Positions 1-5,730 of a stretch of 6,458 nt of DNA are shown in pieces. Origin of the DNA: Bacillota bacterium (GTDB lineage: Bacteria; Bacillota; Dethiobacteria; DTU022); NCBI GenBank assembly GCA_012510305.1, contig JAAZIE010000313.1:1-6458 (forward strand), in the 5' to 3' direction. Each line of letters opens with the position of its first letter. The first letter of the stretch is position 1. The notes beneath the pieces are model-generated. The model searched no databases. It was not told the DNA's origin and saw only the letters and a list, made by a program, of their open reading frames with translations. Both the position numbers and the translations under genes were made by a program.

Positions 1-1104
1 CTGACGCCGCTGTTGGCAAAAAGCTTGGATTTAAACTATTCCCAGGTGGGCCTGGTGGCGCTGGCTTTCACCTTCAGTTCAGCCATTATCCAGCCCCTTT
101 TCGGGGTGTTGAGCGATCGCCGCGGCATGCCCTGGCTGATGCCCCTGGGACTGCTGCTATCCGGGGCCGGGCTGGCCCTGGTGGGGATAGTGCCCACCTT
201 CGGGCTTTTGCTGGTCGCGGTGCTTCTCAGCGGCATCGGGGTGGCCGGATACCATCCCGAGGGTTCGAAGATGGCCCATTATGTCAGTGAAGACGAAAAA
301 GCCGGTGCCTCCATGTCCATATTTTCGGTGGGGGGAAATCTCGGTAACGGCCTCGGCCCCATTCTGGCCATTTTCGTCCTCAGTTTTGCCGGGTTAAAAT
401 CGGTTCATTACATCATGATCCCGGGGATAGTGGTGGGGCTGCTATTTGCTTATTTCCTGCCCCGGTTCAAGGGTATCCTGGTAAAGAATATGACCGTCGA
501 TAAAAAAGACCCATTGCAAAGCACCGGTAACAACAAAAACAGAACGGGCAGCCTCATCTTTCTCATGCTCTTCGTAACCGTGAGATCGTGGGTTCAGGCC
601 GGCCTGGTCTATTTTATCCCCTTTTATTACCAGGATCTAACCGGTTTTTCCGCACCGGAATACCTGGTCAGCACCTTCTTGATTGCCGGCGCCGCGGGGA
701 CAGTGCTGGGCGGGCCCTTTGCCGATCGTTTTGGCGGACGCAACGGGCTTTTGCTATCGATGATCATCTCCTTGATCACGGTGTATCCCTTTCTGCATCT
801 CCAGGGCAACCTGCTCATTCCCCTGCTGGCCTTTGTTGCCGGGGCTGCGCTGATCTCTTCTTTCTCCACCACGGTGGTTTTTGGACAAAGGCTCTTGCCG
901 AACAACATCGGTCTCGCTTCGGGGCTGCTGCTGGGCTTTGGCGTGGGAATGGGCTCCGTTGGGGTAACCCTGCTCGGCGTCATCGCCGATTATGCCGGCC
1001 TCCCTTTTACCATGAACATCATCTGCCTGCTTCCCGTGTTGGGAATTATTTTTGCCCTGGTTCTGCCGGACATCAGGGCGGGTCAATCCGTTACCGGGGC
1101 TTAA
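1..1104 (+). CDS. Fosmidomycin-resistance (Fsr)-type MFS efflux transporter, 5' partial
   Basis: This is a proton-driven inner-membrane drug exporter of the major facilitator superfamily. The open frame runs in from the left edge (first codons L-T-P-L-L-A) and gives 367 visible residues ending at TAA. By recall alignment with E. coli Fsr, the opening residues match the end of transmembrane helix 1, so about 30-45 N-terminal residues are missing. Family marks seen: an MFS motif-A-like GVLSDRRG at visible residues 35-42, the Fsr-typical HPEGSK at 85-90, SVGGNLGNGLGP in the following helix, a hydrophilic central loop near 155-180 (K/D/N-rich), a second motif-A-like GGPFADRFGG at 237-246, and a C-terminal LLPNNIGLASGLLLGFG. 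The remaining hydrophobic stretches fit 11 of 12 helices. The TTG at position 13 is not taken as the start because the homology extends upstream of it. The natural substrate is unknown; fosmidomycin export is known only for the E. coli relative. The acyl-CoA ligase follows on the same strand after 167 bases. Confidence 0.88.
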   Translation: MTPLLAKSLDLNYSQVGLVALAFTFSSAIIQPLFGVLSDRRGMPWLMPLGLLLSGAGLALVGIVPTFGLLLVAVLLSGIGVAGYHPEGSKMAHYVSEDEKAGASMSIFSVGGNLGNGLGPILAIFVLSFAGLKSVHYIMIPGIVVGLLFAYFLPRFKGILVKNMTVDKKDPLQSTGNNKNRTGSLIFLMLFVTVRSWVQAGLVYFIPFYYQDLTGFSAPEYLVSTFLIAGAAGTVLGGPFADRFGGRNGLLLSMIISLITVYPFLHLQGNLLIPLLAFVAGAALISSFSTTVVFGQRLLPNNIGLASGLLLGFGVGMGSVGVTLLGVIADYAGLPFTMNIICLLPVLGIIFALVLPDIRAGQSVTGA

Positions 1105-1271
1105 AAAGATCCCCGCCCGCGTAATCCGATCTACATTTAGAAGATTCACCCCTGCAGGAATTATCAAAATCGTGGAGAACATTAACCGGAGAAGCGACAC
1201 CACTAACAACCGCTTGGCCTGTTTTACGGCTTTGCATAAAGAAAACGGTGTCGTAAAAAGGAGGGTAAAGA
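1105..1271 (+). promoter_or_regulatory. Intergenic gap with a possible weak promoter for the acyl-CoA ligase
   Basis: This 167-base gap separates the transporter from the acyl-CoA ligase. The best sigma-A-like candidate is TTGGCC (1214-1219), a 17-base spacer, then TAAAGA (1237-1242), about 30 bases before the start codon. Both boxes are only partial matches (4/6 and about 3/6), so the call is weak. There is no clear terminator hairpin after the transporter stop, so read-through from the transporter into the ligase is also possible. No convincing small gene was seen here. Confidence 0.3.
1259..1265 (+). promoter_or_regulatory. Ribosome binding site for the acyl-CoA ligase
   Basis: AGGAGGG lies six bases upstream of the TTG at 1272. 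This near-perfect Shine-Dalgarno at ideal spacing decides the start. The encoded N-terminus (MSKFWLKSYEP) also lines up with the usual start of Bacillus LcfA-like proteins, and there is no ATG nearby in frame that fits better. Confidence 0.85.
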
Positions 1272-2945
1272 TTGAGTAAGTTCTGGTTAAAGAGTTACGA
1301 GCCCGCTGTTCCGCACGAGATCGACTATCCCGAGGTGTCTCTCTACGAAATGTTCAAATTGACCGCGGAACGTTTTCCCGACAACAAGGCCGTCTCTTTC
1401 ATGGGAGGCGAACTGACCTACCGGGAACTGCTGGCGCAGATAGATGCTTTTGCCGCCGCCCTGCAGGGGCTGGGTGTCAAGAAAGGTGACCGCGTGGCGA
1501 TCCATTTGCCCAACTGTACGCAGTTCCCCATCGCTTCCTATGCCGCCCATGCCATCGGTGCCATCGTGGTTCCCTGCAACCCCATGTACGTCGCCCGCGA
1601 GCTGGCTTACCAGCTCAACGACTCCGGCGCTGAGACCATTATCACCATGACCCGTTTCTATGAGCTGGTCAAGGAGATCCAACCGGAATGCAAGCTGAAA
1701 AACATCATTGTGACCAATATCAAGGATTACTTCCCGGGGATGCTGCGCTTCCTTTACACCGTCGCCAAGGAGAAAAAAGAGGGCGACCGGGTGAAGGTTG
1801 CCGCCGACGATTACCTTTTTCTTGATCTGATCAAGGCCCACCACGGGGAAAAACCGCAGCCGGTGAAGGTGCTCCCCACAGACAGGGCCATCTACATGTA
1901 TACCGGCGGCTCCACCGGCGTGGCCAAGGGGGCGGTCTTGCATCACCGCAACCTTCTGGCCAACGCCCTGCAGGTAAAGGCCTGGTGTACCGACTTTACA
2001 GAGGGCGAGGAGGTCCTTCTGGCGGTGCTGCCTTTCTTCCACAGTTACGGGATGACCATCGCGATGAATATGCCTCTTTTTTCCGGCAGCAAGGTGGTGC
2101 TGCTGCCGCGCTTTGTCCTTGCCGATGTGCTTAAAACTATTGACAAGGAGAAGCCCACCCTCTTTCCCGGGGTGCCCACCATGTACGTGGCGATCAACAA
2201 TGCCCCCGAACTGCAAAAGCACGATATCAAGTCCGTGAGAATCTGTATCAGCGGGGCCGCCCCGCTGCCGGTGGAGGTGCAGCGCCAGTTTGAAAAGATC
2301 ACCGGCGGCAAGCTCATCGAAGGGTACGGCCTGTCGGAGGCCTCGCCGATCACCCATGCCAACCCCGTCTACGGCAAAAGCATGGCCGGCAGCATCGGCC
2401 TCCCCTTCCCCGACACCGAGGTAAAAATCATGGATATCGAAACCGGTGAAAAGGAGTTGCCCATCGGCGAGGTCGGCGAGATGTGCATCCGGGGTCCCCA
2501 GGTGATGGAATGCTACCATAACATGCCCGAAGAGACGAAGCAGTGCCTGCGCGGCGATTGGCTTTATACCGGCGATATCGCCAAGCTGGACGAAGAGGGT
2601 TATACCTACATCGTCGATCGGAAAAAAGATATGGTCATCGCCGGCGGCTATAATATCTATCCGCGTGATATTGAAGAGGTACTCTTCACCCATCCGAAAA
2701 TACTGGAAGCCGCCGTGGCCGGGATCATGGATCCCTACCGCGGTGAAACCCTGAAAGCCTATATCGTCCTCAAGGAAGGAGAGCAGATGACCGAGGAAGA
2801 GGTTATCGACTTTTGCAGAGACAGCCTCGCAGCATACAAGGTGCCCAAGCTGGTCGAGTTCCGTGCGGAGCTGCCTAAAACCATGGTCGGGAAAGTGCTC
2901 CGCCGCATCCTTCGCGAGGAAGAAGATAAAAAAGCGGCCGAGTAA
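1272..2945 (+). CDS. fadD: Long-chain fatty-acid--CoA ligase (acyl-CoA synthetase)
   Basis: This enzyme activates a fatty acid with ATP to an acyl-adenylate and then to acyl-CoA, in the cytoplasm or at the inner face of the membrane. It feeds beta-oxidation or lipid synthesis. It is complete at 557 residues, normal for FadD/LcfA. Motifs of the ANL adenylating superfamily appear in order: the P-loop TGGSTGVAK at residues 211-219, PFFHSYG soon after, GYGLSEASP at 351-359, YTGD at 432-435 (Asp435 expected to bind the ribose), the hinge DRKKD at 449-453, AGGYNIYP at 457-464, and PKTMVGK near the C-terminus with the catalytic Lys541. The C-terminal domain that rotates between half-reactions is therefore intact. 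Translation starts at TTG behind a strong AGGAGG site. The gene ends 80 bases from the convergent C45 gene, with a hairpin between them. Chain-length preference cannot be read from sequence; a medium-chain or aryl acid substrate is possible. Confidence 0.93.
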   Translation: MSKFWLKSYEPAVPHEIDYPEVSLYEMFKLTAERFPDNKAVSFMGGELTYRELLAQIDAFAAALQGLGVKKGDRVAIHLPNCTQFPIASYAAHAIGAIVVPCNPMYVARELAYQLNDSGAETIITMTRFYELVKEIQPECKLKNIIVTNIKDYFPGMLRFLYTVAKEKKEGDRVKVAADDYLFLDLIKAHHGEKPQPVKVLPTDRAIYMYTGGSTGVAKGAVLHHRNLLANALQVKAWCTDFTEGEEVLLAVLPFFHSYGMTIAMNMPLFSGSKVVLLPRFVLADVLKTIDKEKPTLFPGVPTMYVAINNAPELQKHDIKSVRICISGAAPLPVEVQRQFEKITGGKLIEGYGLSEASPITHANPVYGKSMAGSIGLPFPDTEVKIMDIETGEKELPIGEVGEMCIRGPQVMECYHNMPEETKQCLRGDWLYTGDIAKLDEEGYTYIVDRKKDMVIAGGYNIYPRDIEEVLFTHPKILEAAVAGIMDPYRGETLKAYIVLKEGEQMTEEEVIDFCRDSLAAYKVPKLVEFRAELPKTMVGKVLRRILREEEDKKAAE

Positions 2946-2967
2946 GGCGGCCGGCAGGATAAAACTA

Positions 2968-2998
2968 AAAGGGGCCGCCCCATCGGGGCGGCCCCTTT
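2968..2998. terminator. Perfect 14-bp hairpin between convergent genes (bidirectional terminator)
   Basis: A 14-base arm (AAAGGGGCCGCCCC, 2968-2981) is followed by a 3-base ATC loop and its exact complement (2985-2998). It lies 22 bases after the ligase stop and 27 bases after the C45 gene stop. Read on the plus strand the stem is followed by only a short T run (TTTGC). Read on the minus strand it is followed by TTTTAGTTTTATCC, a much better U-tract. It is thus a good intrinsic terminator for the minus-strand gene and a weaker but plausible one for the ligase. Confidence 0.88.
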
Positions 2999-3025
2999 GC
3001 ATCTTGTTCCGGCGGAAAAGTTTCG

Positions 3026-4732
3026 CTAGACCTCCTGGGCGTCCCCCATGAGAAATTCGATCATCAAGTGCTTGACCGCGCCGAAACGGTACGGTCTTTT
3101 CAGCCCCTTTTGGGCGCGCACCGGGGGATCGCTTTCCGGCGGGGCGCCCTCCAGCACGCGGCGGTAAAGCTCCAGGGCTTCGCTCCTTTGGCCGAGGAGA
3201 TCGCGGCAGCGGCCCTGCCAGAGCGCCACCAGGGCCTGCCGGTAGCTGCTGTTGAACGGTTTTTCCGCCTGCATGAACTTGTCGAGCGCTTTCTGCACGG
3301 CGCCCTTTTTCAGATAAAAAAGGCCCAGGACAAAAGCGTAGATCGGCTCCTTTTCATCGAGGCGGCAGGCCTCCTCCAGGTGAGCGATTGCTTTATCCTC
3401 AGCGAGCTCATCAAAAGCCTGGTAGGCCAGGGCATACTGGCGCAGCGCCGGATAGCCGGGGCTGTGGAAATAGGGGTTTCCGGGAACGCTCCCCAGCCTC
3501 CCCTCCTCGCCCCTGCGCAGCGCCTCGATATCGAAGCCCACGTAAGCGGGGGTGGTGTTGGCCGGCGCCGGCCCCAGGGCCACCCAGACCCTCTGCTTGT
3601 CGGGTTCCATCACGGCGCTGGTGACATTGTGTACCGCCGAGACGGTATTGCCCAGCGGCCGTTCCATTTCGGAGAGGGGGTCGTAATGATCGCCCAGCAT
3701 CTTCGCCATCAGTGCGGGGTCGATGGAGCCGGCGCTTTCCTCCAGCAGCCGGCGCATCCGGATGAGGCGGGCATGGTTATGCTCCAGGAGGCCGTGGCCC
3801 GGGACATACTCTGTTTCTTGCATCCGCGGGCTCAAATAGCAGTTGGCGTAGCAGAGCCAGGGCTTGCCTGTTTCGGGGCGGATCACTTCGTAACCGCCGG
3901 CGTTGGTCTCGATGATCACCGCCTCTTTCTCGGCGGCGCTTCCCACCACCACGGTCCAGCCGGAGGTGGAGGGCTGCCGGCTGATTATCTTGACGGCATC
4001 GTCGATATTGCGGGCGCAGGCGGCGATCTCGTTGGTGAGGGAGATAATCTGCCGCCCCCGCCTGTTGATCTCTGTGCTGAAGTTCTGGTGAGTGGAGACG
4101 GTCAGCCCCTCTGAGTTGAACGCGGTGATCCCCTCGATGGGGATACCGGCGCTGCTGATGGAAACAAAGGGGATCTCCCCCGGGCCGGGCTCGGCAACGA
4201 GCACGATCGCCTGATCGATCCACTTGTCCCCCGTGAAAAAGTCCAGGTTGCGCCCGAAGAGCATATCGCCCTCCGGAGTCGCCTCACCCCAGGCCACCAA
4301 GCTGGAGCAGCCCATGCCGCTGCCGGTTACCGGCGGCAGCAGCGGCAGCTTTGCCCCCTGCATCTTGAACAGCCAGCCCAGGCAATAGTTGTAAGCGTCC
4401 GCCACGGCGGCGGCACATTTAAGCTCCTCGTAGCTGACGGCTGAACCGACGCCCTCACAGTAACCTTTCAAGAGCTCCCGGTCCCGGGGCAAGAACCGTT
4501 TTTCCCGGATTCCGGGTTTTATGACCAGCTTGTCAATGAGGAAAGCCAGGGTGTGCCGCACCGCTTTGGGCGCTCCCGGCATCATGTGGGCGGTTTTGAT
4601 CCGCCAAAAATTGCGATAGAAATCCAGGCTTCCCGCCAGCGCCTCCTGCCCCAGCTCCCGGGCATGCTGCAAGGAGCGCTCGTAGGGACCGCCGGCGACC
4701 TTGACCACACGTACCTTCTGCGAATGGGACAT
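3026..4732 (-). CDS. C45-family autoproteolytic acyltransferase/hydrolase with C-terminal TPR-like repeats
   Basis: This is a member of the acyl-CoA:6-aminopenicillanic acid acyltransferase-like (peptidase C45) Ntn-hydrolases, which hydrolyse or transfer acyl groups on amide bonds after self-cleavage before a cysteine. The N-terminus has the family opening VAGGPYERSLQHARELGQ (residues 12-29). The expected cleavage site is Gly141-Cys142 within GMGCSS, followed by VAWGEATPEGDMLFGRNLDF at 146-165 with the typical Arg161, Asn162 and Asp164. Asn206 in AFNSEGL and the terminal strand RVWVALGPAP (381-390) complete the catalytic fold. Cleavage would give an alpha chain of 141 residues and a beta chain from Cys142. 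Residues about 425-530 form three helix-pair repeats resembling TPRs (ALAYQAFDELAEDKAIAHLE, then YAFVLGLFYLKKGAVQKALD, then ALVALWQGRCRDLLGQRSEA). At 568 residues it is longer than the usual ~350-400. No signal peptide or membrane segment is seen, so a cytoplasmic place is inferred. It lies downstream of the ABC permease after 131 bases. The substrate is unknown. Confidence 0.85.
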   Translation of the reverse strand: MSHSQKVRVVKVAGGPYERSLQHARELGQEALAGSLDFYRNFWRIKTAHMMPGAPKAVRHTLAFLIDKLVIKPGIREKRFLPRDRELLKGYCEGVGSAVSYEELKCAAAVADAYNYCLGWLFKMQGAKLPLLPPVTGSGMGCSSLVAWGEATPEGDMLFGRNLDFFTGDKWIDQAIVLVAEPGPGEIPFVSISSAGIPIEGITAFNSEGLTVSTHQNFSTEINRRGRQIISLTNEIAACARNIDDAVKIISRQPSTSGWTVVVGSAAEKEAVIIETNAGGYEVIRPETGKPWLCYANCYLSPRMQETEYVPGHGLLEHNHARLIRMRRLLEESAGSIDPALMAKMLGDHYDPLSEMERPLGNTVSAVHNVTSAVMEPDKQRVWVALGPAPANTTPAYVGFDIEALRRGEEGRLGSVPGNPYFHSPGYPALRQYALAYQAFDELAEDKAIAHLEEACRLDEKEPIYAFVLGLFYLKKGAVQKALDKFMQAEKPFNSSYRQALVALWQGRCRDLLGQRSEALELYRRVLEGAPPESDPPVRAQKGLKRPYRFGAVKHLMIEFLMGDAQEV

Positions 4733-4741
4733 TCTTGTTCG

Positions 4742-4750
4742 CCCCCCCTT
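4742..4750 (-). promoter_or_regulatory. Ribosome binding site with a G7 run for the C45 gene
   Basis: On the minus strand AAGGGGGGG (plus-strand seven-C run at 4742-4748 followed by TT) ends nine bases before the ATG at 4732. It serves as a purine-rich Shine-Dalgarno and supports this ATG as the start. It is unusual in being a homopolymer rather than AGGAGG, so its strength would change if the run changed length. Confidence 0.6.
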
Positions 4751-4761
4751 CTAAAAATAGA

Positions 4762-4775
4762 ATATTGGAAAATAT
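4762..4775. repeat. Small AT-rich inverted repeat in the C45 leader
   Basis: ATATT-GGAA-AATAT is a perfect 5-base inverted repeat between the candidate -10 box and the ribosome binding site, near the expected transcription start. It could be an operator half-site pair, or chance in AT-rich DNA. Confidence 0.3.
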
Positions 4776-4803
4776 ATGTTAGAATTCTCAATTGCCGGGT
4801 CAA
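4776..4803 (-). promoter_or_regulatory. Candidate promoter of the C45 gene
   Basis: Read on the minus strand, TTGACC (plus 4798-4803; 5/6 match to a -35 box) is followed by a 16-base spacer and TAACAT (plus 4776-4781; 4/6 match to a -10 box). It sits about 44 bases upstream of the ATG, in a conspicuously AT-rich patch of otherwise GC-rich sequence. The eight-base palindrome AGAATTCT (4781-4788) overlaps the -10 edge and spacer. This is a prediction by pattern only. Confidence 0.5.
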
Positions 4804-4819
4804 ATTCCTTTAAGAGCGG

Positions 4820-4836
4820 TTTAGACAGGTTCTAAA
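4820..4836. repeat. Inverted repeat TTTAGA-N5-TCTAAA upstream of the C45 promoter
   Basis: TTTAGA (4820-4825), a CAGGT spacer and TCTAAA (4831-4836) form a perfect 6-base inverted repeat, 27 bases past the ABC permease stop on the minus strand and 16 bases upstream of the -35 candidate. No U-tract follows in the minus direction, so it is not a good terminator for the ABC genes. A regulator binding site is the more attractive reading, but it is unproven. Confidence 0.35.
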
Positions 4837-4863
4837 GGAGCGCTGCGATGCCGGTGCTTTCTT

Positions 4864-5730
4864 TCAGGATCTGTTCACCCTGCTCCGGGACAACCTCCAG
4901 AAGGACAAACCGTAGAAGATAATGGCGGTGCCGGCCAGTATGAGGATGCTCATTAGGGGCGTGATCTCATGGCCGCCCAAGAGATAGGTCATCCCCATGA
5001 ACTCTTTAAAACCGTCGACATAGCTTTCATCGGCCATTTTAAAAGCAATGCGCAGGGGCTCCTCCATCAGGGTCTGCCTGAAAAGGGTGGCGGCATGCGA
5101 TGGCGGAAAGAGTTTGATCACCGTTTGCACCGATTCCGGCAGGGCTCCGAGGGGCAGGATTACCCCGGTCAAAAAACCGATGAGGGTGCCGATTACGGTT
5201 GAGGCTGTGGCGAAGGACTGGTGGGTTTTAAAAAAGGAGACGATGAAGCAGACGAGCGCCGTGTTTGTCATCGTGGAAAGAAAGATCAGCCCCAGGATCT
5301 TCAGGGCGGGAAGGGGCTGGACCCAGTGGCCGCCCTTCAGCACGATATATATCTCCGAAAGAGCGAAGGTGATCAGCGTCATGATTACGCCGATGATCAG
5401 GGCGCTGCCCAGGTAGCTCCGGGTCAAGCCGCTCCTTTTGACCGGCGAGGCATAAAAATCTTTATCTATTTTCTTTACCTTGTCGTCGATGAGAACGCCG
5501 AATGATCCCATCGTCGTTGTCAGCGAAGCGACGGCGAGAAGCCCCGATATGATCCAGGTGTTCATCAGAAAATCTATAGCGGGGAGATCGCGCGAGTAGC
5601 TGTCAAGCCAAACATCGCCTAAGAATACCGCGTACAGGGCGATGATAATGAAAACTGCCAGCAGGGAGAAAAATACCGCTCCCCGGTCGCGGAAATAGAG
5701 CTTGAGGTTGCGCTTTAAAAGCAAGCTCAT
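4864..5730 (-). CDS. ABC-2 type transporter permease (DrrB-like)
   Basis: This is the membrane subunit of an ABC exporter, pairing with the ATPase encoded just upstream. The 288-residue product fits the ABC-2 family, with a short cytoplasmic N-terminal amphipathic stretch (LLLKRNLKLYFRDRGAV) leading into helix 1 (about 19-38). Further membrane segments are at about 55-80, 107-131, 143-167, 174-196 and 257-279, making six. The conserved LPESV-QTVIKLFPPSHAATLFRQ region lies before the last extracytoplasmic part, as in family members. The start is set at 5730 because its ATG overlaps the ATPase stop as ATGA, has a GGGGGAGGGG site eight bases upstream, and yields the family N-terminus. An in-frame start at 5817 would add 29 non-homologous residues from within the ATPase gene. 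The substrate cannot be read from sequence; drugs, lipids or peptides are possible for this family. Confidence 0.9.
   Translation of the reverse strand: MSLLLKRNLKLYFRDRGAVFFSLLAVFIIIALYAVFLGDVWLDSYSRDLPAIDFLMNTWIISGLLAVASLTTTMGSFGVLIDDKVKKIDKDFYASPVKRSGLTRSYLGSALIIGVIMTLITFALSEIYIVLKGGHWVQPLPALKILGLIFLSTMTNTALVCFIVSFFKTHQSFATASTVIGTLIGFLTGVILPLGALPESVQTVIKLFPPSHAATLFRQTLMEEPLRIAFKMADESYVDGFKEFMGMTYLLGGHEITPLMSILILAGTAIIFYGLSFWRLSRSRVNRS

Noticed and set aside
13..15. TTG as the start codon of the MFS transporter
   Set aside because: The frame is open to the window edge, the residues before it (LTPL) continue the match to Fsr proteins, and no ribosome binding site is visible. The gene starts outside the window.
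1052..1279. A possible 75-codon small gene spanning the transporter end and the intergenic gap
   Set aside because: It overlaps the transporter and the ligase start, has no ribosome binding site, and its sequence has no recognisable character.
1899..1931. P-loop of the acyl-CoA ligase with Ala where many ANL enzymes have Pro (TGVAKG rather than TGxPKG)
   Set aside because: E. coli FadD has the same TGVAKGA form, so this is normal for the family and not a defect.
1287..3002. A 571-codon open frame on the minus strand opposite the whole acyl-CoA ligase
   Set aside because: The ligase frame on the plus strand carries every ANL motif. The antisense translation is a His/Gly/Asp-rich string with no recognisable motif, as expected from mirrored codon bias in GC-rich genes.
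3068..4114. A 348-codon open frame on the plus strand opposite the C45 gene
   Set aside because: It is the shadow of a well-supported minus-strand gene, with no good ribosome binding site and no family resemblance.
4318..4346. GC-rich inverted repeat (GCTGCCGG / CGGCGGCAGC) inside the C45 gene
   Set aside because: It falls in the coding stretch for LPLLPPVTGSG and is imperfect; it is explained by codon use for Leu, Pro and Gly.
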